A stretch of DNA of 64,000 nt, from positions 186,001 to 250,000 of the forward strand of contig CANLQG010000005.1 of NCBI GenBank assembly GCA_947493195.1. Reading direction: 5' to 3'. Position 1 is the stretch's first letter. Each line of letters opens with the position of its first letter. A program made the translations under genes and the position numbers. The notes beneath the pieces are model-generated. The model was not told where the DNA came from and made no database searches. It saw only the letters and a list, made by a program, of their open reading frames with translations. Source of the DNA: an uncultured Sphingomonadaceae bacterium. Its GTDB lineage: Bacteria; Pseudomonadota; Alphaproteobacteria; Sphingomonadales; Sphingomonadaceae. This document shows positions 56,219 through 63,092 of the stretch, piece after piece.

Positions 56219-56524
56219 ATGGCTGAACCGCGGTTAGCCAAGCGGTTTGCAATCGTCGTGGGCGGCATCGAATTTCTATTCGGATTCGTTTTTTCAATCT
56301 TCTTGTTCTTCGGGGCCATGTTGCCGTCTGCGTATCCACAAGGGGATTCGCCTTTAAAGTGGCCGGTGGTTCTGCTCACAGTGGTCCTTGTCACGTGCTT
56401 CCCGGTGGCTGTGGCCTATAAGGCCGAATCGGCCGCGGAACCGCTGACGGTTTACGTATGCCTGGGGCTGCTCTTGACCTATCCGCTCCTTCTCTATGGT
56501 GGGATGAAGCTATATGCAGCGTAA
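56219..56524 (+). CDS. Small membrane protein, unknown function
   Basis: The 101-residue protein has three hydrophobic segments, about residues 10-35, 48-67 and 77-97, and few charged residues. It starts three bases after the E2 stop and its last 11 bases overlap the thioesterase gene. It therefore belongs to the E2-E3 transcription unit. I recognise no family. Confidence 0.6.
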   Translation: MAEPRLAKRFAIVVGGIEFLFGFVFSIFLFFGAMLPSAYPQGDSPLKWPVVLLTVVLVTCFPVAVAYKAESAAEPLTVYVCLGLLLTYPLLLYGGMKLYAA

Positions 56525-56879
56525 CCCCGCCATGCGCGTCACGGCAATGCCCGCCGACGCCAACGTCTACGGCGATATTTTCGGCGGCTGGCTGATGAGC
56601 CTGATGGATTCGGGCGCGGGCCTTGTCGCGGCGCGCCGGGCGAAGGGCAGGGCGGTCACCATTGCCATGGACGGGGTGGAATTCCACAAGCCGGTCAAGG
56701 TGGGTGACGAGGTATCGGTCTATGCCGAGATCACCCGGGTTGGCCGCACGAGCATGGCCATAGACACACAGGCTTGGCGGCGCGACAGGCACTCGGAAGA
56801 CGAAGAACTCGTCACCTCCGCCACCTTCACCTTTGTCGCCGTGGATGAACACGGGAAACCTCGCGCGGTGGGTGACTGA
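56514..56879 (+). CDS. Acyl-CoA thioesterase, hotdog fold (YciA-like)
   Basis: The 121-residue single-hotdog protein has the signature MPADANVYGDIFGGWLMSLMDSGAGLVAARRA, where the catalytic Asp and the GGWLM helix resemble YciA/acyl-CoA thioesterases. The second strand set reads VEFHKPVKVGDEVSVYAEI. It should hydrolyse acyl-CoA esters of unspecified chain length. ATG 56514 lies within the previous gene, and its stop overlaps the start of the next by one base. Confidence 0.88.
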   Translation: MQRNPAMRVTAMPADANVYGDIFGGWLMSLMDSGAGLVAARRAKGRAVTIAMDGVEFHKPVKVGDEVSVYAEITRVGRTSMAIDTQAWRRDRHSEDEELVTSATFTFVAVDEHGKPRAVGD

Positions 56880-57184
56880 TGTTCGGTCTGTTCGATCAGA
56901 AGACCATCGAATACTTCGGTTCGCGGCGCGCCGCGCTCGGCCTCGTCCTGTTCTGGCTTGGACTGCCCGCGATGATCGGCGGCACTTTCCTTTTCTTCGA
57001 CGTGGATGAGATCCCCCGCGCAGCAAGTGCAGCCGTGGCGATATGGGGTGCCGTGGCGCTTTCCCTCGGCATCCCGATGCGGCGCCACGAGCCGCCTGCC
57101 GTCCTCTATCGCTTCGCCCAGCTATGGGCCATCGTTCCGTGCGCTCTTGCGACCCTTTCAATCTTTGCCAAGTGGACAAGTTAA
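56879..57184 (+). CDS. Small membrane protein, unknown function
   Basis: The 101-residue protein has three probable membrane helices, roughly residues 18-37, 46-64 and 77-96. The N-terminus (MFGLFDQKTIEYFGSRRAA) is amphipathic. It starts on the last base of the thioesterase stop and directly abuts lpd, with no spacer, so it is part of the same operon. I recognise no family. Confidence 0.6.
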   Translation: MFGLFDQKTIEYFGSRRAALGLVLFWLGLPAMIGGTFLFFDVDEIPRAASAAVAIWGAVALSLGIPMRRHEPPAVLYRFAQLWAIVPCALATLSIFAKWTS

Positions 57185-58600
57185 ATGGCTGATAACTCAT
57201 ACGATGTCATCGTTCTCGGTTCCGGGCCCGGCGGCTATGTCGCGGCGATCCGCTGCGCGCAGCTGGGCCTGAAAACCGCCATCGTGGAGCGGGAGAACCT
57301 GGGTGGCATCTGCCTCAACTGGGGCTGCATCCCGACCAAGGCGCTGCTGCGCTCGGCGGAAATCCTCCACTATGCCCAGCATGCCAAGGACTACGGTCTC
57401 AAGATCGCGGGCGAGATTGAGGCGGATCTGGAAGCCGTCGTGAAGCGCAGCCGCGGCGTTGCGAAGCAGCTGAACCAGGGCGTGACGCACCTGATGAAGA
57501 AGAACAAGATCACCGTCCACATGGGCGAGGGCACGCTGACCGGCCCCACCAGCCTGACGGTGAAAGGAGAGAAGGGCGAAGAGAAGCTGACCGCCAAGCA
57601 CGTGATCGTCGCCACCGGCGCACGTGCGCGCGACCTGCCGTTTGCCAAGGCCGATGGAGAGCGCATCTGGACCTATCGCCACGCCATGACGCCCAAGGAA
57701 ATGCCGAAGAAGCTGCTGGTGATCGGCAGCGGCGCGATCGGCATCGAATTCGCCAGCTTCTACAACGATATGGGCGCCGATGTTACCGTGGTCGAGATGC
57801 TCGACCGGATCGTGCCGGTGGAAGATGCCGAAGTTTCCGCCTTCCTGGAAAAGAGCCTCACCAAGCAGGGCATGACCATCATGACTGGCGCGGGTGTCGA
57901 GGACATCAAGACCGATGGGAAGAGCGTGAAGGCCAAGATCAAGGGCAAGGACGGCAAGGTTGCCGACCACGAGTTCTCGCACTGCATCGTCGCCGTCGGC
58001 ATCATGCCGAATACCGAGAATGTCGGGCTTGAAAAGCTGGCCGAAATGGATCGCGGGTTCATCCAGATCGACGATTACGGCCGCACGAAGTCCAAGGGCC
58101 TGTGGGCCATCGGCGACTGCACGCCCGGCCCGTGGCTGGCGCACAAGGCGAGTCACGAAGGTGTGACCACGGCAGAGGCAATCGCGCGGGAACTTGGCAA
58201 CAAGGACGTGCACCCGCACCCGCTCAACCGCGACGCCATCCCCGGTTGTACCTACTGTCATCCGCAGATCGCCTCTGTCGGCCTTACGGAGGCCAAGGCG
58301 AAGGAAGCGGGGCACGAGGTGAAGGTCGGCATGTTCCCCTTCATCGGCAACGGCAAGGCCATCGCGCTCGGCGAAGCGGAAGGGTTCACCAAAACCGTGT
58401 TCGACGCCAGGACCGGCGAACTTCTGGGCGCGCACATGGTGGGCGCGGAAGTTACCGAGATGATCCAGGGCTATGTTGTGGGCCAGACGCTGGAAACGAC
58501 CGAGGCCGAATTGATGCAGACGGTATTCCCGCATCCCACGATCTCTGAATCCATGCACGAAAGCGTGCTGGCCGCCTATGGTCGCGCGATTCATATCTAG
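57185..58600 (+). CDS. lpd: Dihydrolipoyl dehydrogenase (E3)
   Basis: The 471-residue flavoprotein reoxidises lipoyl groups of PDH and related complexes. It has the FAD-binding GSGPGGYVAAIRCAQLG, the redox disulfide in GGICLNWGCIPTKALLR, the NAD-binding LVIGSGAIGIEFASFY, and the C-terminal active His in FPHPTISESMHE. The start at 57185 immediately follows the previous stop. Position after E2 supports assignment to the PDH complex, although other 2-oxoacid dehydrogenases share E3. Confidence 0.97.
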   Translation: MADNSYDVIVLGSGPGGYVAAIRCAQLGLKTAIVERENLGGICLNWGCIPTKALLRSAEILHYAQHAKDYGLKIAGEIEADLEAVVKRSRGVAKQLNQGVTHLMKKNKITVHMGEGTLTGPTSLTVKGEKGEEKLTAKHVIVATGARARDLPFAKADGERIWTYRHAMTPKEMPKKLLVIGSGAIGIEFASFYNDMGADVTVVEMLDRIVPVEDAEVSAFLEKSLTKQGMTIMTGAGVEDIKTDGKSVKAKIKGKDGKVADHEFSHCIVAVGIMPNTENVGLEKLAEMDRGFIQIDDYGRTKSKGLWAIGDCTPGPWLAHKASHEGVTTAEAIARELGNKDVHPHPLNRDAIPGCTYCHPQIASVGLTEAKAKEAGHEVKVGMFPFIGNGKAIALGEAEGFTKTVFDARTGELLGAHMVGAEVTEMIQGYVVGQTLETTEAELMQTVFPHPTISESMHESVLAAYGRAIHI

Positions 58601-58642
58601 GGCGAAATCAGCGACGAACGGTTGGTCGCAAATGCCGGAAAA

Positions 58643-58681
58643 CATTCACCTCTTGCGCGTTTGACGTTCGAGAGGTGAATG
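58643..58681. promoter_or_regulatory. Hairpin covering the ribosome site of the 39-codon ORF
   Basis: CATTCACCTCT (58643-58653) and AGAGGTGAATG (58671-58681) are perfectly complementary over 11 bases around a 17-base loop. The right arm contains the AGG ribosome-binding core eight bases before ATG 58684, so folding would hide it. On the minus strand the stem is followed by TTTTCC, so the same element could also end a leftward transcript coming from the tRNA-Ser side. Confidence 0.5.
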
Positions 58682-58683
58682 TG

Positions 58684-58803
58684 ATGGAATACGAGATTTC
58701 TGATCAACCGCAGGAAGGCTATCGCCCCGAGCGCGTCGCTATCCACGGCGTTTCGCCCGAACTCCGTGAGGCACCCCCGCAGGACGATGAGCAAATGTCC
58801 TAG
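58684..58803 (+). CDS. Candidate 39-residue acidic small protein
   Basis: An ATG at 58684 with an ideally spaced AGAGGTG ribosome site opens a 39-codon frame to TAG at 58801. The protein is acidic and polar (MEYEISDQPQEGYRPERV...REAPPQDDEQMS), with no membrane segment. An in-frame GTG at 58681 is also possible. Its ribosome site is inside a perfect 11-bp hairpin, which suggests controlled translation. It follows lpd by 83 bases. It may be spurious; only conservation could decide. Confidence 0.45.
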   Translation: MEYEISDQPQEGYRPERVAIHGVSPELREAPPQDDEQMS

Positions 58804-58811
58804 TGCAATGC

Positions 58812-58950
58812 TGGCGGACAGGGTGGGATTGCGCTTCGCGCGTCTGCGCGGCTTCGCCGCTACGACTCCGAACCATGTATTCTCAGCCTCACCGCAATGC
58901 GCCAACAAACCCCGCTTACGCCGGGGCTCGTTGGCGGACAGGGTGGGATT
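58812..58950. repeat. Direct repeat of the tRNA-Ser 3' end
   Basis: A 19-base sequence, TGGCGGACAGGGTGGGATT on the plus strand, occurs at 58812-58830 and again at 58932-58950, a spacing of 120 bases. The second copy is the tRNA-Ser 3' end, covering CCA, discriminator, acceptor strand and part of the T arm. The first is an isolated fragment. Such duplications mark integration at tRNA genes or tRNA-fragment duplication. The 101 bases between them encode no integrase. Confidence 0.7.
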
Positions 58951-59021
58951 CGAACCCACGAAGGGCTTGCACCCTTGCCGGTTTTCAAGACCGGTGCATT
59001 CAACCGCTCTGCCACCTGTCC
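58932..59021 (-). tRNA. tRNA-Ser (anticodon UGA)
   Basis: The minus strand folds into a 90-base type II tRNA. The acceptor stem GGACAGG/CCTGTCC has discriminator G and encoded CCA at 58932-58934. The anticodon stem CCGGT/ACCGG holds loop CTTGAAA with anticodon TGA, which reads UCA codons. A long variable arm typical of tRNA-Ser (GCAAGGGTGCAAGCCCTTCG region) and T loop GTTCGAATC are present. Confidence 0.95.
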
Positions 59022-59190
59022 GCGCGGAGCAGGCGCTGGCTAACGGCAAGTCGCGCTGTTGTCACCCACCAAAATTGTCGGATGCCCCTGGCGATGGTGA
59101 GCGCGATACCGGGCGCGCGCGAGCGGCAATTCGTCGCAAATGGAGAAACAGGGATTCACACGGGAAGGCCGGTGGGGTAGGCATCATCCC

Positions 59191-60222
59191 ATGCTCCTGA
59201 AATCCCTGCGCCACATCGGCGCGTTCGCCGCCGTCCTAGCCGCCTCTACCGCTCCCGCCAGCGCGCAGAGTGAGACGTTCGACCAATATCTCGACATCGT
59301 GGCCCAGCACGCACGGGCGGAAGGCGTGCGTCAGTCCACGATCGACGCGGTGTTCACCGGCCTGGAGCCGAACAACAGGGTTCTGGCACTGGACCGGGAG
59401 AACGTATCGTCCAGCGGGTCTGGCACCAGCACCGGCTTTCCCTCCATGGCCGGCTATCTCGCCCGCCACAACACGGCTTCACGGATCAATGGCGGCGTGC
59501 GCAAGCTGTCTGAGGTGCGTTCGATCGGAAACGAGATAGAGCGCCAGTATGGCGTTCCGGCTGAAATTGTCGTCTCCATCTGGGGGCATGAGACAGCCTA
59601 TGGCGCGGTCATGGGCAGTTTCGACCTGCCGCGCTCCCTCGCAACGCTGGCCTGGGAAGGTCGCCGCCGCGAACTGTTCGAACGCGAACTGATCGACGTG
59701 CTGAAGATGGTGGACCAGGGCATACCGCGCTCTCGCCTTGTCGGAAGCTGGGCCGGAGCATTCGGCAACGGCCAGTTCCTCCCGAGCGTCTACCTGCGGC
59801 TCGCGAAGGACGGAGATGGTGACGGGGTCAGCGATCTGTGGAACTCCGACGCGGACACCATGCATTCCATCGCGAACTACTTCCGCGATGCGGGGTGGCG
59901 CACGGGAGAACCGTGGGCCGTGCGCGCCTACGTGCCCAATTCGGCCGATCGCAGCGGTATCGAGAACCGTGTCAATTCACCTGTTTGTCCGCGTGTGCAC
60001 GAACGCCACAGTCGTTGGCTGACCGTTCGCGAATGGCGCGAAAGGGGCATCGAACCGCGCGCACCCATCGGTGACGACGTGATGGCCGCACTCTTCGAAC
60101 CGGACGGTCCGGCAGAACCTGGCTACCTCTTAACCCAGAATTATAGGGTTATCCTCGAATATAACTGCTCGAATTACTACGCGATGAGTGTGGGATTGCT
60201 TGCAGATGAGATCAGAAGATAA
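59191..60222 (+). CDS. Lytic murein transglycosylase (MltB family)
   Basis: The 343-residue enzyme cleaves peptidoglycan between MurNAc and GlcNAc. It has a signal peptide (MLLKSLRHIGAFAAVLAAS..., ending near ASAQ). The SLT_2 domain has the catalytic Glu in VSIWGHETAYGAVMG and AFGNGQFLPSVYL, plus GWRTGEPWAV. No lipobox is present, so it is soluble in the periplasm. Its 3' end overlaps the RlpA/SPOR gene by 17 bases, a natural pairing of wall-acting proteins. Confidence 0.92.
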   Translation: MLLKSLRHIGAFAAVLAASTAPASAQSETFDQYLDIVAQHARAEGVRQSTIDAVFTGLEPNNRVLALDRENVSSSGSGTSTGFPSMAGYLARHNTASRINGGVRKLSEVRSIGNEIERQYGVPAEIVVSIWGHETAYGAVMGSFDLPRSLATLAWEGRRRELFERELIDVLKMVDQGIPRSRLVGSWAGAFGNGQFLPSVYLRLAKDGDGDGVSDLWNSDADTMHSIANYFRDAGWRTGEPWAVRAYVPNSADRSGIENRVNSPVCPRVHERHSRWLTVREWRERGIEPRAPIGDDVMAALFEPDGPAEPGYLLTQNYRVILEYNCSNYYAMSVGLLADEIRR

Positions 60223-61267
60223 CTCCAAGACCCGGTTCCATGCGCGTGCGCTGGTAACCATTTTCATTGCCGCTGGCCTCGCGGGCTGCGGGGCGTCGAA
60301 ACAGGAAGGCGTTGTGCCAGCTTCGACGCTGCCCGACTATGGTCCGCAAGCGGATTACCCGATCCTGATAGGTGACCCGTACGAAGTGGCAGGTACAACC
60401 TACACGCCGGCGGATGTGCTCAACTATGACGAGGTGGGTTACCTCGCGCTGGATGCGGATACGATGGGCTATTCCGGTGCCCACCATACTCTGCCCGTGC
60501 CCAGCTATGTCGAGATCACGTCGCTAGAGACCGGTCGTACCGTTCTCGTTCGCCTCGAGCGGCGCGGTCCGATGACGACGAACCACATCGTCGCGCTGTC
60601 TCCCGCTGCGATAGCCCAATTGGGCGGTAACGTGGAAACCCCGGTGCGGGTGCGCCGCGTCAACCCGCCGGAGAAGCAACGCGCCATTCTTCGCCGCGGC
60701 GACGCTGCGCCCTTGCGCATGGATACGCCGTCTTCCCTGCTCACCGTTCTGCAGCGTCGCCTGCCCGAAAGCGGATCGGTGTCTCTTGCAACAAGCGCAG
60801 AGGCACCGCGCGCGCTGGAAACGGTAGACCTGGCTGCGTCCACCGCAGTACCGGCACCGGATATGCCGCCGGTCGAAGTTGCCGAGGCAACACCTACGCT
60901 GCCAGCGACGCAGCCGCTCGAGCCTCTCGAGGAACAACCAGTCAGCAATCCAGCTCCGGAACCTGGCGAACAGGCCTTGGCCAGCATCGAGGTCCCCCAG
61001 GAGGAGGCAGAAGCAGAACCGGCTTCGCCGCCAGCAGATGTTGCCACTCCTGCGATAGAGCAGGGCTTCGTCGTGCAGGCCGCAGCTTTCTCCAACCCGG
61101 ACAACGCGCGCCGCGCTGCCACTGCGCTGGGCGGGAATGTCACGCAGTCGGGCGAGTATTACCGCGTCCGCACCGGACCTTTCGCCACCCGTGGAGAAGC
61201 CGAGGCCTCGCTCGCCAACGTGCGGCGGGCGGGCTATAGCGATGCGCGAATCCTGACCAGCGGCTGA
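60206..61267 (+). CDS. RlpA-derived SPOR-domain lipoprotein, probably non-catalytic
   Basis: The 353-residue lipoprotein has Cys28 in IAAGLAGCG. The first domain aligns by eye with RlpA (GDPYEVAGTTYTPADVLNYDEVGY...HTLPVPSYVEITSLETGRTVLVRLERRGP). The segment that in RlpA carries the Trp-Tyr-Gly and the Glu and Asp needed for lytic transglycosylase activity is missing between residues 80 and 92; only the following His remains. A Pro/Glu/Ala-rich linker leads to a C-terminal SPOR domain (about 277-353) that binds denuded septal peptidoglycan. Confidence 0.82.
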   Translation: MRSEDNSKTRFHARALVTIFIAAGLAGCGASKQEGVVPASTLPDYGPQADYPILIGDPYEVAGTTYTPADVLNYDEVGYLALDADTMGYSGAHHTLPVPSYVEITSLETGRTVLVRLERRGPMTTNHIVALSPAAIAQLGGNVETPVRVRRVNPPEKQRAILRRGDAAPLRMDTPSSLLTVLQRRLPESGSVSLATSAEAPRALETVDLAASTAVPAPDMPPVEVAEATPTLPATQPLEPLEEQPVSNPAPEPGEQALASIEVPQEEAEAEPASPPADVATPAIEQGFVVQAAAFSNPDNARRAATALGGNVTQSGEYYRVRTGPFATRGEAEASLANVRRAGYSDARILTSG

Positions 61268-61302
61268 GACCTGTTCCTGCCGCGACAAGCGGTGGAGAGC
61301 GC

Positions 61303-62460
61303 GTGCATCGATTGAAGGCTTTGGCAATGGCGACGGCAGCCCTGTGCCTTGCCGCCAGTCCTGCGACTTCGGCCACTGTTCCTGCACCGGTGCCCGAGGA
61401 AATACCGGTGGCTCTCATGGTGGACGTCACCACCGGGCAGACGCTATTTTCGCGCGAGGAGGGGCGGCGCTTCATGCCCGCTTCCGTCACCAAGGTGATG
61501 ACCGCCTACACCGCTTTCAAACTGATCGACGAAGGTGTCCTGCGCCTCGGCATGCGGTTCGAGTATTCGCAGGAACTGGAAGATGCGTGGTATGCCGAAG
61601 GCTCCAACATGTTCCTGCGCGCTGGCGACCAGCCCACCGTCGGTCAACTGCTGCTGGGCATAACCACGGTATCGGGCAACGATGCGAGCGTGGCACTGGC
61701 CGTGGCTGCCACTGGATCGCAGGATAGCTGGCTGGCACTGATGAATGCGAATGCCGCCGAACTGGGGATGCGCGATACCCATTTCGGATCAGCCAACGGC
61801 TATCCCGATGGCGGGCAGACCTATACGTCCGCGCGCGACCTCGCGCGCTTGGGAGAGGCCATCGTCAAGCGGTATCCCGATCTCTATGCCCGCTATTTCG
61901 GTCATCGTTCGCTGCGCTGGGGTGACATTGCCCAGGCCAACCATGACCCCGTGACAGGCCGTGTGGAGGGGGCAGACGGCATGAAGACCGGCTATACGCG
62001 CGAGGCCGGTTTCACGTTTCTTGGCTCTGCACAGCGCGGCGGTCGGCGGCTGGTGATGGTATTGGCCGGATCGCCCGAAAGCAGGTTGCGCGATCAGACT
62101 GCGCGCGACTTTCTTGAATGGGGCTTCGATGCATTCGATACGGAGGTCGTTCTGCCCGCGCAAACAGAGGTGGGACAGGCCCGGGTACAGGACGGCGGCA
62201 GGGCCAGCGTTGCGTTGCGTACGCCCGAGGCAGTCATCGCTGCCATCCCGCGCGGGGCGGACGCTGCGAGCTGGTCGATGGAAGTCGTCTATCGCGGGCC
62301 CATCCAGGCCCCGATCATTGCCGGGGATCGCATTGCCCGGTTGCGCCTCAGCGTGAATGGCAAGCAGGTGCTGGAAGCGCCGCTGGAGGCCGCGCAATCC
62401 GTCGGCCAGGCAAACGCAGCCCAGCGGGTACTCAATGCCTGGAGGAAATGGTTGGCATGA
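61303..62460 (+). CDS. D-alanyl-D-alanine carboxypeptidase (PBP5/6-type)
   Basis: The 385-residue penicillin-binding protein trims the terminal D-Ala of peptidoglycan stems. It has a signal peptide, then the SxxK active site (SVTK in FMPASVTKVMTAYTAF), SGN in TTVSGNDASVALA and KTG in GMKTGYTREAG. A C-terminal beta domain and a short amphipathic end (NAWRKWLA) for membrane contact follow. GTG 61303 with GGAGAG upstream is preferred to ATG 61327. The last four bases overlap tmk (ATGA). Confidence 0.93.
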   Translation: MHRLKALAMATAALCLAASPATSATVPAPVPEEIPVALMVDVTTGQTLFSREEGRRFMPASVTKVMTAYTAFKLIDEGVLRLGMRFEYSQELEDAWYAEGSNMFLRAGDQPTVGQLLLGITTVSGNDASVALAVAATGSQDSWLALMNANAAELGMRDTHFGSANGYPDGGQTYTSARDLARLGEAIVKRYPDLYARYFGHRSLRWGDIAQANHDPVTGRVEGADGMKTGYTREAGFTFLGSAQRGGRRLVMVLAGSPESRLRDQTARDFLEWGFDAFDTEVVLPAQTEVGQARVQDGGRASVALRTPEAVIAAIPRGADAASWSMEVVYRGPIQAPIIAGDRIARLRLSVNGKQVLEAPLEAAQSVGQANAAQRVLNAWRKWLA

Positions 62461-63092
62461 CGAGCGGACGGTTCATCACCTTCGAGGGCGGCGAAGGCGT
62501 GGGCAAGTCCACGCAGGCGCACCTGCTTGTCGATGCCCTGCGCGGGCGTGGCCTGGAGGTTGTGCAGACGCGCGAACCGGGAGGCACCCCAGGTGCAGAG
62601 GCCATTCGCGATCTGCTGCTGGACAAGCGTTTCGCCTGGGATACCCGCGCCGAAGCCCTGCTGTTCGCGGCCGCCCGATCCGATCACGTCTCCCAACTAA
62701 TCGGTCCTGCGCTGGACCGCGGCGATTGGGTGGTGTGCGACCGATTCATCGATTCCTCGCGGGCCTATCAGGCCGGGGGAGGGGAGTGGTCGGACGATGC
62801 CGTGCTCTCGCTTCACACGCTGGGCTCTCATGCCCTCATGCCCGATGTCACCCTCCTGCTGCAGGCACCGACGGACGAGATCGCCAAGCGCCTGCACGAA
62901 CGCGATGGCAACGATGCTGACCGAATCGGTGGCAAGCCCGCCGCCTACCATGCGCGGGTAGCCGAACATTTCCGCCAGCTCGCCGTGACCGATCCGGAAC
63001 GGTTCGTGCTGATCGATGCAAGCGGCACTCCTGCCGATGTACACCTGCGCGTAATGCGCGCCATGGCCACCCTCATCGGGGAAGGCGGTTGA
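62457..63092 (+). CDS. tmk: Thymidylate kinase
   Basis: The 211-residue kinase makes dTDP from dTMP. Its P-loop is FEGGEGVGKST, the DR(F/Y/W) motif is CDRFIDSSRAYQ, and REPGGTPGAE binds dTMP. The lid region before ADRIG is of the bacterial type. ATG 62457 overlaps the carboxypeptidase stop. The stop overlaps the holB TTG start, as tmk-holB pairs often do. Confidence 0.96.
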   Translation: MTSGRFITFEGGEGVGKSTQAHLLVDALRGRGLEVVQTREPGGTPGAEAIRDLLLDKRFAWDTRAEALLFAAARSDHVSQLIGPALDRGDWVVCDRFIDSSRAYQAGGGEWSDDAVLSLHTLGSHALMPDVTLLLQAPTDEIAKRLHERDGNDADRIGGKPAAYHARVAEHFRQLAVTDPERFVLIDASGTPADVHLRVMRAMATLIGEGG

